From: Eubacterium plexicaudatum ASF492
GTDB taxonomy: Bacteria > Bacillota > Clostridia > Lachnospirales > Lachnospiraceae
Length of the DNA stretch: 64,000 nt
NCBI RefSeq assembly: GCF_000364225.2
Contig: NZ_AQFT02000001.1
Coordinates: 2,933,501-2,997,500 of the forward strand
Reading direction: 5' to 3'
Shown: positions 9,327-17,625 of the stretch, piece after piece
How the letters are laid out: the number at the start of each line of letters is the position of its first letter
Position numbering within the stretch: position 1 is the first letter of the stretch
The notes under the pieces: generated by a model
Database searches by the model: none
What the model was told of the DNA's origin: nothing
What the model saw: the letters and a program-made list of their open reading frames with translations, nothing else
Made by a program: the position numbers and the translations under genes

Positions 9327-10405
9327 TCAAAGCTCTAAATCAGTGCTTTTTTTCTTTGCCTTGCCCTTTGCTTTTTTCGGCTCGGCTTCCTTTGCTTTCG
9401 GCGGGGCTGCTTTCCCTACTGCGTCATGGTATGCGTCAAGGACTTCTTTCTTCCGTTCAAGCCGCACGTCAACATAACGCGCTGTGGCTGCTTCAAAGTT
9501 CATAGACAGCCCAAGCGATACGCCGATACCCGCAAGCGTGTGTCCCAAGACTTCGCCCACTGTGTAGAAGTCGCCCGTCAGTTGGTGCATATTCGTAGCC
9601 GCCGTATGCCTTAAATCATGGAAACGGATATGCGGCATTTCCAAATCTTCAAGCAGCTTTCCAAACTGTGAAGATACCCACGACGCGGCAATCGGCGCAC
9701 CGTCGGCTTTCGCCACAACAAGGTCATTGTCATAGTAAGGCTTCCCGTCCTTTGCCGCCTGTTCTTTCTGCGCTTCTTGCATGGCAAGCTGTTTGAGGAA
9801 GAAAGGACGGGCAAGCTCTGTGATAGGCAGCTTTCGCCCGTTGGATTTCTGCGGTGCCATTTCCTCAATGACTTTTGTTTTCGGCGGTACCTTAAAGGGG
9901 AGCTGCTCGGAAACGTCAAAAGTATTGTTTTCCAAGTCAACATTGCGCCAACGTAGCCCCAAGATTTCGGAACGGCGCATACCGTAAAGCCCGCCCAGAA
10001 TGACGGGCATTTCCCAGACTGTCCCCCTCGACGCGCTGCATGAGGGCTTTTACCTGTTCCGGCGTGTAGGGGTCGGGGTCTTGTCGCCCTTGCCAAACTT
10101 TGTAAGCGTGTCCTTTGCCGCGTTGGTTTCGATATAGCGGTATTTCCAGGCATGGCTCAACGCCACGCTCAACACGCGCTTTGCCCCGGCTGCGGTGGAC
10201 GGTTTCAAGCCTTTGTCGATAATCTGCTGAAACATCTTATCTACCATAGCGGGGGTAAGCTGATTAAAGGGCAACGCCGCCGATATAGGGGTTGATATAG
10301 TTTGCAATGGTCTTTTTGTATCCGTCATAGGTGGACGGTCGCAGATTTACCCTTACATAGCTTTCTACCCATTCATTAATTGACCTGTTTTGTTCTGATA
10401 GCCAT
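9327..10405 (-). CDS. Tyrosine integrase of a conjugative-transposon-like element, frameshifted
   Basis: Reconstructed from the ATG at 10405: a SAM-like core-binding domain (INEWVESYVRVNLRPSTYDG, then LTPAMVDKMFQQI) and a catalytic domain with LYGMRRSEILGLRW (first Arg), HDLRHTAATNM (HxxR) and LGHTLAGI; the tail is rich in Lys, Ala and Pro. Frame breaks occur near 10388 (one A too many), 10270 and 10030. The stop at 9327 is followed by a GC-rich non-coding stretch to 9111 that probably contains the element end. Overlapped upstream by the excisionase gene, as in Tn-type int/xis pairs. Confidence 0.8.
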
Positions 10406-10408
10406 AGC

Positions 10409-10645
10409 TTAACCCTCTTGTGCCGCCGGGGGCTTCGCTGCTATCTTTGCTCTCTGGTACCAGTCCCAAATGGCGGCGTCCGCTATCAAGCGTCGGTTTC
10501 CATTCTGGATATATTCAAGCTCTCCGTTATCCATAAGCTCACGCAGTTTGTTTTCCCCGATACCGCTAATCTTGCTCATCTGTTCAACGGTCTTTAACAT
10601 GGGGAACATGGGTGTAACGGGGCTTGCTGTTTCTCGTTTTGCCAT
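10409..10645 (-). CDS. xis: Excisionase-like DNA-binding protein
   Basis: 78 residues; central SKISGIGENKLRELMDNGEL followed by IQNGNRRLIADAAIWDWYQ, the winged-helix excisionase pattern in which the protein bends DNA at the att site and sets integrase direction. It ends three bases before the integrase start. Upstream GGGGG-rich RBS. Family assignment is by pattern and context. Confidence 0.8.
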   Translation of the reverse strand: MAKRETASPVTPMFPMLKTVEQMSKISGIGENKLRELMDNGELEYIQNGNRRLIADAAIWDWYQRAKIAAKPPAAQEG

Positions 10646-11096
10646 AGGAAAATACCCCCTTTCTTATAAATGGCAAAAGGTTTATAGTTTCAAAAAGGCT
10701 TTAATCGGACGGTTATTAGAATAACCTCATGGGAATTTCACCCCGGCATGGTTCTCATGCAGCCCTACCCATTGCCTGCGACGCTCTTAACGCTCGGACT
10801 GTGGCTGTAAGGAAGTATCATTGTATATTTTGCGTGTCGTCGCCCGCAAGCCGCTACACTTGCTTTCCGGCGCGGTGTTGGTCGCTCGGCTGTCCGGGTG
10901 GGAATACTCCCGCCCGGATAGCGTCATGGCGCACCCGCCGTATGGCTCGGCGCAAAAGGAACGTATCCGATTTGCCCTATGCTGCGCCGCCGTTATCTTG
11001 CGCCGCGTTCTTTTTCAAGGTTCAAAATGGCTGTGCTGCCCGCGTCAGCAGCGGAACGGAAAAGGGGGGAGAGTGAAAGCGTCCCACCGCCGCGGT
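10646..11096. other. GC-rich intergenic block without a convincing gene
   Basis: About 450 bases, markedly more GC-rich than the flanks. Plus-strand reading frames of 115 and 205 codons exist, but they are rich in Arg, Cys, Pro and Ala, overlap the helix-turn-helix gene antisense and lack ribosome sites. In related elements the interval between xis and the regulatory genes is often non-coding. Nothing specific is recognised. Confidence 0.4.
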
Positions 11097-11363
11097 TTAT
11101 TCCTCTGCCCTAAAGGTGAGGACAGCCATCATCAGTTTTGCTTGCAGCCGTTCCCGAATATCGTGGTCTACGCCGAAATAGACGTTCCCGCGCTCGTCGT
11201 ACAGCTTCCGCATGGAAAGACGGGCTATGTAGCCGCTGAAATGCTGCAAGACAATCTTCATGGCGTCCGGGTCGCCCTTTGTCGCTGCCACAATGACAGG
11301 ATAGGGAACAAGGGCATTTTCCGGGTAGCCGGGTTCGTTACCATTCGTCCCATTCATCAGCAT
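11097..11363 (-). CDS. Conjugative-element helix-turn-helix protein (HTH_16 type)
   Basis: 88 residues. The segment VAATKGDPDAMKIVLQHF then SGYIARLSMRKLYDERGN and RLQAKLMMAVLTFR is characteristic of the small helix-turn-helix proteins that accompany the sigma-like regulator in Tn916-type elements. It overlaps the end of that sigma gene (stop at 11338), implying translational coupling. The start may be the ATG at 11357 instead of 11363. Confidence 0.8.
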   Translation of the reverse strand: MLMNGTNGNEPGYPENALVPYPVIVAATKGDPDAMKIVLQHFSGYIARLSMRKLYDERGNVYFGVDHDIRERLQAKLMMAVLTFRAEE

Positions 11364-11686
11364 TTTCCTCCGGATATTTTCTTAATTTCTCAAAAGAGCT
11401 TGTCCGCCTGTACTGTATCGTGCTTCTCGACGTATTGAACAGCTCCGCAATCTCGGTATCGTTCATTCCCTCGAAGTAATACAGCAATATGGCTTTGCGC
11501 TTTTCTTCCGGCAAAGTACGGATTGCTTCAAGAAGCAGCTTCGGCGTGATTGTCGGAAAAGGTCACTTCCTTTGCCTTGTGTCTGCGAAGCTCTCTATGA
11601 GTGTCGCACGCTTCATTGTGAAGTACCGTATTACAAAACTTCTGAAAAGCACACTGTTTGTAAAACTCCCTGCTATTAGGTTCCAC
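11338..11686 (-). pseudogene. Sigma-70-like regulator of a conjugative element, internally deleted
   Basis: GTG start at 11686 behind a perfect AAGGAGGTGAG site; reads EPNSREFYKQCAFQKF and on to KEVTFSD, then jumps out of frame to LLLEAIRTLPEEKRKAIL and the region-4 motif MNDTEIAELFNTSRSTIQ, ending EENADEWDEW. About 40 residues of the expected middle are missing at roughly 11552, and the frames do not match, so this is a real deletion rather than a single missing base. Confidence 0.75.
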
Positions 11687-12191
11687 ATTCTCACCTCCTT
11701 TCTCGTTGGAAAGCTGGTGGTGCTTCCCCCTTTTCGCGTGGCAATACGGCGGTTTTCAAAAACGCCGAAGATTTTTTGAAATTTCTTCAAAAAATTTTTG
11801 AGCAGCAAAATGCGCCTGTCCGAAAAGCCCGGACAGGCGCAAGGGGATTGTAAGCAGTATTTAGATGATTAGATAGTTCATATTCAAGGGTAGAGAAGTT
11901 TCCGGCGGTGGACGGGCTTTTTTTGATGTGTCAATGACCGTCGGATTTTGTCGATAGGGTATGTGCTTCATGGCGGCTACCTGCTTTAGCCGCCGCTTTT
12001 AACAGTGATACCGCGTCATTTCTTGAGAAGATAAAAAGAAACGGTGGCTTTGATTTCTCAAAAACCGTCGTTTATAAGAGCATGAGAAAGTACCTACTGA
12101 ACGACGGCTTTTTTTCTTTTGCCGTCGTGCGGCAGATAAATTTTGTTATTAAAAGAAAGAGCCGATAACAGCAGCTCAAAAGTTCTGCTTG
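11687..12191. other. Non-coding stretch with two hairpins
   Basis: No gene seen. Hairpin 1 (11812-11840) pairs GCGCCTGTCCG with CGGACAGGCGC. Hairpin 2 (12065-12107) pairs CCGTCGTT with AACGACGG and has T-runs on both sides, so it can terminate transcription from either strand, in particular the TetR/KTR operon upstream on the minus strand. Confidence 0.55.
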
Positions 12192-12385
12192 TTATCGGCT
12201 CTGCGTCTGGCTCTTTTTATACAAATTTTTAATAACTGTTACCTGTAAATCTTTTGCGTTAATCAAGCTTTCCTGTTTACATTTCGGACAGTAAAGAGGG
12301 AAATTTTTAATTCTGTATCTGCCCGTATCTGTAATCTTGTTTTGCTCCCGCAAACAGGACAATGTACCCATTCTATTCTTTTCAT
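12192..12385 (-). CDS. Cysteine-rich KTR-type protein, apparent frameshift
   Basis: From ATG 12385 it reads MKRIEWVHCPVCGSKTRLQI; after one added A in the run near 12311 it continues KNFPLYCPKCKQESLI to the stop at 12192. The CPVC and CPKC knuckles and the KTR triplet define the small zinc-ribbon family found as cargo of Firmicutes conjugative elements. Function unknown. It is the last gene of the TetR operon, nine bases after the membrane protein. Confidence 0.75.
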
Positions 12386-12393
12386 TATAGACC

Positions 12394-12992
12394 TCATTCC
12401 TTGCAATTACGAAAACGCAAAAAGGATAAAATACCAATAGGACAAAAATAAACGCACCAAAACTCTAATACAGCTATACCTATCCACGTCAGACTATCCG
12501 TTTTGAATACTCCGAGCATAGGAATAATCAAACAAGAGATAAAAAACACGCCATGTACCATGAGCAGATATTTCAGCCATTTATCTATCTTTCTCTGTGG
12601 TTTTATCGTCAATCCGGCAAATAGTGTAGCTAATGACATAACCCGTAACCCAACAGGTCATAGTTAAATAGCAATCCATATTGCTGAAAATCAAGAAGTG
12701 CAACAGCTTGCTGTGTTAAATCATCTAATCGTACAGTTGTTAGCTGAGCAAAATAAACTAACAAAATAATAGCTGCGTATATGACGGAAAAGGCTACTGA
12801 AACACAACCCGCTAATTTTACTTCCTTTTCAGCAAAGTGGGCATATCCACATACCATAGCTACAAAACTGAATGCAATGAACATAGAGAAAAAGTAGCTG
12901 CCATAATCAAAGTCAAATAGCATAGACATAGCAAAACAGATTACCGCAATGAAATTAACACAAGAGCTATACACGCCTATTTTCTTATTCAT
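12394..12992 (-). CDS. Integral membrane protein of the TetR operon, apparent frameshift
   Basis: Start ATG 12992 overlaps the tetR stop by eight bases. It reads MNKKIGVYSSCVNFIAVICF and has about six hydrophobic segments. The frame breaks near 12650, where one more G in the GGG run joins LLGYG to MSLATLFAGLTIKPQ; it ends SFLRFRNCKE. About 200 residues when joined. Overlap with tetR suggests it is the regulated gene. No transporter family is recognised with confidence. Confidence 0.65.
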
Positions 12993-13568
12993 CAATCTGC
13001 ACCGTTCCTTTATAAAGAATACCAACCAATTTATTGATATATGTTGCCCTATCCTCGGTTTTCGTAAAATCATACCCCAATAATTGTTTGATTGTCTCAC
13101 TTCCTAAAAATGCCGCCTGCATTGCAACAGTAAGAATAAATACAAACATGGATTTATCCTCATTTGAAATATCATTTCTCAAAGACAGCGAAAAGCCCCG
13201 TTGTGTAAGTACAGAATTACAGTTTTCCGTATAATTTTGTAAATCACCCAAAATAGAAATACGTGAAATAGCAGAATGTTCAAACAGAAAATTGAAAACA
13301 TTAGTAGCACAATCCATTAAGCGTTCTTTATCTGTTTCATATTGGTTCGTCATTTGAAATTCTGTAACTACTTTTCCGATAATGCGCTGCACACATTCCG
13401 TTATCAATTTTTCTTTACTACCAAAGTGATAGTTGATTAAACCTAATCCAACATCTGCTTTTGTGGCAATCATACGGGCGGTTATGTCCTTAATGTTGCC
13501 GTTATGTTTTTCAATCAATTCCGTTGTAACTTCAATAATGCGATTTTTACATTGGCATTTTTATCCAT
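12985..13568 (-). CDS. TetR/AcrR-family repressor, apparent frameshift near the start
   Basis: From ATG 13568: MDKNANVK, then one missing A (run near 13545) joins to NRIIEVTTELIEKHNGN; the helix-turn-helix follows (ITARMIATKADVGLGLINYHF, the typical VGxxxxYxHF recognition helix). The C-terminal ligand-binding part ends GTVQIDE. About 194 residues. Two inverted repeats sit in its own promoter, indicating autorepression; the membrane protein and KTR gene follow in the same operon. Confidence 0.85.
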
Positions 13569-13583
13569 AGCAATATTCCTTTC

Positions 13584-13631
13584 TTGAACAACGTTCAAAT
13601 ATATTGTATTGAACATTGTTCTAAAAGTCAA
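13584..13631 (-). promoter_or_regulatory. tetR promoter with two operator palindromes
   Basis: On the minus strand TTGACT (13631-13626), 17 bases, TACAAT (13608-13603). Operator 1 at 13609-13623 fills the spacer (GAAC-ATT-GTTC arms); operator 2 at 13584-13598 has TTGAAC-AAC-GTTCAA arms. Centres are 25 bases apart. Binding would block both -35/-10 recognition and elongation. Confidence 0.75.
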
Positions 13632-13755
13632 TAGATTTTATGAATTTACTCCATTTTTACCATTCCGAGAAAACTGAATAGCGATAAATTGTTCTATTTT
13701 GTCCAACAATAAAATTTTATGAAAGAAAGGAAAGAGGGATTCCGTAGCAGTCGGC

Positions 13756-13901
13756 ATTGTGGGAATGTGTATAACTGGCTATCTCATGGAATTGTGGGTA
13801 ACTCTGTTTGCAGGACGTGGGAAAGCTGCCCTTTAGCTTTTCCATGTGCTGTGAATAGAGTTATCCATGATTCCATAGCCTGTTATGCACATTTCCATAA
13901 T
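13756..13901 (+). ncRNA. Long imperfect hairpin, candidate structured RNA on the plus strand
   Basis: Arms 13756-13827 and 13835-13901 around a 7-base loop (GCCCTTT) align over 67 pairs with a 5-base bulge. Of about 13 non-identical positions, all but two are G/A or T/C differences that become G-U or U-G wobbles when the plus strand is transcribed; on the minus strand they would be A-C mismatches. No open reading frame with a ribosome site covers it. It lies between the divergent tetR promoter and the Rpn gene; no family is recognised. Confidence 0.5.
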
Positions 13902-14325
13902 GCTTGTCTTTGGTTTCTTTGGTTTGGATGTAGCCCAGCAAATTAAAGTTCCTATCTCCCGCACAAAAACGTCAAATTATAATCTCAGTTTTTATACACT
14001 GTCTATAAAAGTGTGCTACAGGAGGCGGCACGTTTTCCTCTTGACCATCCCATGTCATTCCGATATAGTTTTTATGGAACAAAAAAAGAGAAAGAACAGC
14101 CCCTTCCACAGTTCGTTCTTTCTCTCGCATACCAGTGTGCCTGCCCTATACGGGATCATGTCCCTCTCATGAGGCTCCGGCACCACCGACATATATTATG
14201 ATAAGAGAAAATTCCCTGTTTTGCAAGCTGGTTCGTATAGTATGCTTTTTGCGGTCTTGCCAGAGACGTTTTGTAAAGGACTTTTTAATCATATTCACAA
14301 AAAATTTACATTTCAGGGCAAAAAA
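13902..14325. other. Intergenic region with a short hairpin, no gene seen
   Basis: Only short unsupported frames. An 11-bp hairpin (AGAGAAAGAAC with GTTCTTTCTCT) lies at about 14089-14130. On the minus strand, downstream of the Rpn gene, a GC-containing segment around 14135-14200 looks structured but matches no RNA class I know. Confidence 0.35.
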
Positions 14326-14364
14326 ATAGAGCCAGGAACCTGTTTTTTAGATTCCCGGCTCTAT
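14326..14364 (-). terminator. Terminator of the Rpn-family gene
   Basis: ATAGAGCCAGGAA (14326-14338) pairs with TTCCCGGCTCTAT (14352-14364), one wobble. On the minus strand it is followed by TTTTTTT, directly downstream of the Rpn stop at 14373. Confidence 0.75.
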
Positions 14365-14372
14365 AACTCTGC

Positions 14373-15185
14373 CTATGCGCTTCTATCAGCTTTCAGTTGT
14401 TTGACTTCCTCAAGAGAAAGTCCTGAAATATTAACGATTTCCTCTAAAGCATATTTGCCAGCTGCCAGCATACGAAGCGCAACCTCTTGCATTCCTTCTT
14501 TCAATGTCTGATTCCTCATATCTTCCATAACCCGGCACATAATCTCGATTCCCTCCTTGCTCTCTTTGAAAAATCTCACCCTGTCCGCCAGTGTCCCATA
14601 ATACATATCCGCTGCGTCTATGCAGGAGAAGTCATGCATTAACTTCCCGATTGGCGTATCTCCACGGTAAGCGCCATTTACATACAGTATGTGCGAACCG
14701 TCCTCAAATCTTTCCCCGGTTCCTAAAAAGCACCGCTCAATCGGATAGAGCGGCAACCCTTTTCCCATTACGTCATTCTCTGTAATAAAGATTACCCACG
14801 TTTCCGGCAGCTTGTCGAAGTCCTCGCCTTTTTTCAAAAGGTTTGCGTCCATCATGCTGCTGTTGTACCTGGCTCTTTTTCTCCCGGCTCCTTTGTCGGA
14901 GCGCTGTACCTCCACGTTCAGTTTTGCCCCTGTGCTGTCTGTAGCCAGAATATCCAACCTCACTGAACGGTTCAGCAGGTTCTCCACAAATACCTGGGTG
15001 CGGACGTCCAGCACCTTTAAATCCGGTTTTTCCAGAACAATCTGCAATACCAGTTCTATGCTTGCCGTATCTCCCTCAAAACACTTTGTGAGGAAATCAT
15101 CATCAAGCAGGCGAAAGCCTCTTAGCCTCTGTAAATCTTCCTGATGTTTCTGGTCTATCTGTTCCGTCACTGTCAATCTTCCCAC
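14373..15185 (-). CDS. Rpn-family (PD-(D/E)XK) recombination-promoting nuclease / putative transposase
   Basis: 270 residues. The N-terminal PD-(D/E)XK core is visible: LLDDDFLTKCFEGD, then RSVRLDILATDSTGAKLNVEVQR, where D and the E-x-Q pair are catalytic. The C-terminal part carries the RFFKESKEGIEIMCRVMED motif typical of the family in Clostridia, ending in a helical tail. Rpn proteins are DNA endonucleases that raise RecA-independent recombination and are spread among mobile regions. It is a single gene with its own terminator. A fragment of a paralogue lies at 30532. Confidence 0.85.
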   Translation of the reverse strand: MGRLTVTEQIDQKHQEDLQRLRGFRLLDDDFLTKCFEGDTASIELVLQIVLEKPDLKVLDVRTQVFVENLLNRSVRLDILATDSTGAKLNVEVQRSDKGAGRKRARYNSSMMDANLLKKGEDFDKLPETWVIFITENDVMGKGLPLYPIERCFLGTGERFEDGSHILYVNGAYRGDTPIGKLMHDFSCIDAADMYYGTLADRVRFFKESKEGIEIMCRVMEDMRNQTLKEGMQEVALRMLAAGKYALEEIVNISGLSLEEVKQLKADRSA

Positions 15186-15238
15186 CTGCTTTCCCTTTCG
15201 TTTTTATATCTTCATACTACCATAATCCTCCTGATTTT

Positions 15239-15277
15239 ACAAGCCGGGAGCCAGCGCATTTCTGAATCCCGGCTTGT
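15239..15277 (-). terminator. Terminator after tnpW
   Basis: ACAAGCCGGGA (15239-15249) pairs with TCCCGGCTTGT (15267-15277), 11 bp. It ends the minus-strand relaxase / DnaC-like / TnpW series. Confidence 0.65.
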
Positions 15278-15292
15278 TTCCGTTATCGTTTT

Positions 15293-15475
15293 TTACATCT
15301 GCTGTATCTCATTTTTCAGCATACGCTTGATTTTGTCGCTCATGGTTTCCTTGCTGGTCTTGCTGAAATGAACCCTCACAATGTAGGTTGTCCGGCCAAT
15401 CTTCTTCACCAGTGCGGGAGCGTTCTTAGCCGGTGCTGTGGTGGTAGTGTCCTCTGTGATTTTCTTTTTACTCAT
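15293..15475 (-). CDS. Transposon-encoded TnpW-type protein
   Basis: 60 residues: MSKKKITEDTTTTAPAKN, then the conserved core KKIGRTTYIVRVHFSKTSKET followed by DKIKRMLKNEI. This core is characteristic of TnpW proteins of Clostridial mobile elements, function unknown. It follows the DnaC-like gene by 30 bases on the same strand. Confidence 0.85.
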   Translation of the reverse strand: MSKKKITEDTTTTAPAKNAPALVKKIGRTTYIVRVHFSKTSKETMSDKIKRMLKNEIQQM

Positions 15476-15505
15476 AAATGCTCCTTTTCATACAATCAGG
15501 TTTTG

Positions 15506-16362
15506 TTATCCCTTACTCACAATCTCTTTCGCCACCGCTTTGGTCGCCATGGCTCCTTCCTCCCGTAAATTCTTTCCGGAAAAAAGAACCGGCGCACACC
15601 GTTCCAGTATGCGGTCATAAATCCTTGCGTGAGCAAGGTCTGGCGGGTTCTTGATTTCTTCCGGTTTCAGGTTTGTTGTGACAATCAACGGCTTCTTACT
15701 CCGATATCGGCTGTCAATGACGGTGAACATCTGCTCCATGGCATACTCAGTACTGCGCTCCACGCCTAAATCGTCAATGACAAGCAGGCTGTAATCGTCT
15801 AGGCTGGCGATAAAGGTCGCCCTGTCTTCGGCAAACACACCGGTCAGCCGGTTCAGGATAGATGGAAAATTCGTCATCAGAACCGGCACTTCACGGTCAA
15901 GCAGGACATTGGCAATACAGCCGGCAAAAAAAGATTTCCCGGTTCCCACGTCACCAAAGAGCAGAAGGCCGGTATTGTTCCGGTATGCTTCCTTCCAATG
16001 CCCCACATAGGCGTGTGCCTTCTCCATGACGGGATTCTGGCCGTTATCATTGGCGAAAGTGAATCATAAAGGTATCTGTCCTGAAGCCCCTGTGCCTTCC
16101 GGCATTTGATACGCTCCATGCGTTCCTTCTGTTTCTCCATGGCTTTCCGTTCCTCCTGCGCCTTTTGCTGGCAGGAACAGAGGCAGCGGGGCATGAAATA
16201 GCCGGAGCCTCCGAACCTGGGCACAACAGTCTGGCGGCTGCCACGGCATTTCTTACAGTGGATAAGCCCATCAGCCAGTTCTATGTATTCGTCCCCGGCA
16301 AGCTCCATATCCCCGGCAGCCCGGTCAATGGCCGCCCGGACTTCTGCGGTAATCTCTGTCAT
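15506..16362 (-). CDS. DnaC/IstB-like ATP-binding helicase-loader protein, apparent frameshift
   Basis: From ATG 16362: an N-terminal zinc-ribbon-like part (HCKKCRG, RCLCSC), a helical linker, then after one added T near 16063 the AAA+ module: LLFGDVGTGKSFFA (Walker A), LLVIDDLGVE (Walker B) and VTTNLKPEE (sensor 1). About 285 residues, the size of the ATP-binding proteins that load replicative helicase on phages and conjugative elements. It lies between the relaxase fragment and TnpW on one strand. Confidence 0.85.
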
Positions 16363-16378
16363 ATGGTTTCTCCTTCCT

Positions 16379-17028
16379 TTACGCTGTAATCCCGGTTCCG
16401 GGCAGGCGGTTCCTCTTTCTTTTTGTCGGCGTTCGCCCAGCGCCGGATTGTGGCGGCATGGTTTTTATATCCTTCTTTCTGGCCGGTTCATTTTCCGTCC
16501 TGGCCAACTGCTCCGCTGTCTTTTTCAGGTTCTCCACCGCCTTGATGTCCTCCCGCATGGATTTCATTTTCTGGTATTGCACCGATTTCTCCGCTTTCAG
16601 GCGGTCGGCCTCGGCCTGCCATTTTTTCGGAGTAACTTTTTCGCCGGCGGTTTTCAGTTTTTCCAGATACCGGACAGCGGCCGCATACAATGCCAGTTCC
16701 GCACTGTGCTTCTGCTCAAACTGCTCCTTTTTCTTCCCCGGCTTCATCTTGTCGAACTGGCGGCGGATTCCTTTATTTCTTTCGTATTTCTCCCACATGG
16801 AAAGATATTCGTCCAGCACTTTGATACGCCGCTCGGCGGTGACAATCTTCCCACGCATGGAATAGTAATCTTTGTTCATGGCAGTCACTTTTTCATAAAG
16901 CTGCTCCATGGAAGTGATGTTGTTGCCGTTCAGGAAATTGAACAAGGCGGCGCTTTCTTTCAGGTTCCTTATCTTCCCATACCGGGAGCCGGGTTTTCCC
17001 TCTGATAGCTGTGCCTCGTAAAGTCATC
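16379..17028 (-). pseudogene. Relaxase/mobilisation protein, C-terminal fragment
   Basis: Open from about 17028 (LYEAQLSEGKPGSRYGKIRN) through FNFLNGNNITSMEQLYEKV to a stop at 16379. A long Lys/Glu-rich coiled-coil tail ends in RKRNRLPGTGITA. This tail, in this gene order, belongs to mobilisation relaxases of Clostridial elements; the catalytic N-terminus is gone. Upstream it is joined, out of frame, to a response-regulator fragment at about 17030. Confidence 0.6.
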
Positions 17029-17029
17029 C

Positions 17030-17366
17030 GGCACTCCGGCAGCGTCTGCCTCAGGTCATCCTTTAAAAGAAACCGGCTGGCCTTCACCTTGTACCCGTCC
17101 AGCGCATAGTTCACATAGGCGGTCACCAGCACGATATGTACCTTCGGGCATTCCGCCTTAATCCTCCCCGCCGCTGCCAGCCCGTCCATGCCCTCCATGT
17201 TGATGTCGAGGAACACAATGCCGCATTCCCGTACATACCCCATATCCGCATAAAGTTCTTCGCCGGAGCCGTATTCCCTTATTTCAAAATCATAACCGCA
17301 GGCTTCCAGCAACGCCCGCAGCACGCCCCTGTCCTTCTTGCTGTCATCACAGACCGCTATCTTCAT
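17030..17366 (-). pseudogene. Response regulator (LytTR/AgrA type), receiver domain only
   Basis: Starts MKIAVCDDSKKDRGVLRALL with the acidic pair D8-D9, the phospho-acceptor in VFLDINMEGMDGL, and HIVLVTAYVNYALDGYKVKAS with the conserved Thr and Lys region. LKDDLRQTLPEC is where the DNA-binding half should begin, but the sequence switches to the relaxase fragment. The regulator therefore cannot bind DNA. Confidence 0.75.
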
Positions 17367-17438
17367 CGCATTTCCCTCAATTCTGTGTTTTTCTCCACTA
17401 TAAATTATATCGGATTATGGGGTATCCTATCAAATCCC

Positions 17439-17469
17439 ATTGCACGAAACTCCCATAAATTGCACGAAA
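17439..17469. promoter_or_regulatory. Direct repeat upstream of the response-regulator fragment
   Basis: The 11-base ATTGCACGAAA occurs at 17439-17449 and 17459-17469, a 20-base period. Paired direct repeats about two helical turns apart are the usual arrangement of LytTR binding sites; they lie 73-103 bases before the regulator start. The link is inferred. Confidence 0.4.
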
Positions 17470-17625
17470 TGACTATAAGCGCACAGCCGATACTGACCGT
17501 GTAAGCATATTACCTCTTATTCCCCCGCTTTCCAGGTAATTTCCGTTATCAGGCCGCCCGGCCTAGGAAAAAAGCTGACCGCCGCATATGGCGGATGAAG
17601 TCCATAGTGCGGCGGTTTCATTCTG

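Noticed and set aside
10729..11438. Plus-strand frames of 115 and 205 codons in the GC-rich block
   Set aside because: Cys/Arg/Pro-rich, no ribosome site, antisense to clear element genes; composition fits GC-rich non-coding DNA.
12394..13568. Tetracycline resistance determinant (because of TetR and KTR genes)
   Set aside because: No ribosomal-protection protein or efflux pump of that class is present; TetR is a broad family name only.
13719..13946. 75-codon plus-strand ORF over the long hairpin
   Set aside because: The start lacks proper spacing to a ribosome site and the sequence is dominated by the inverted repeat; the RNA-structure explanation fits better.
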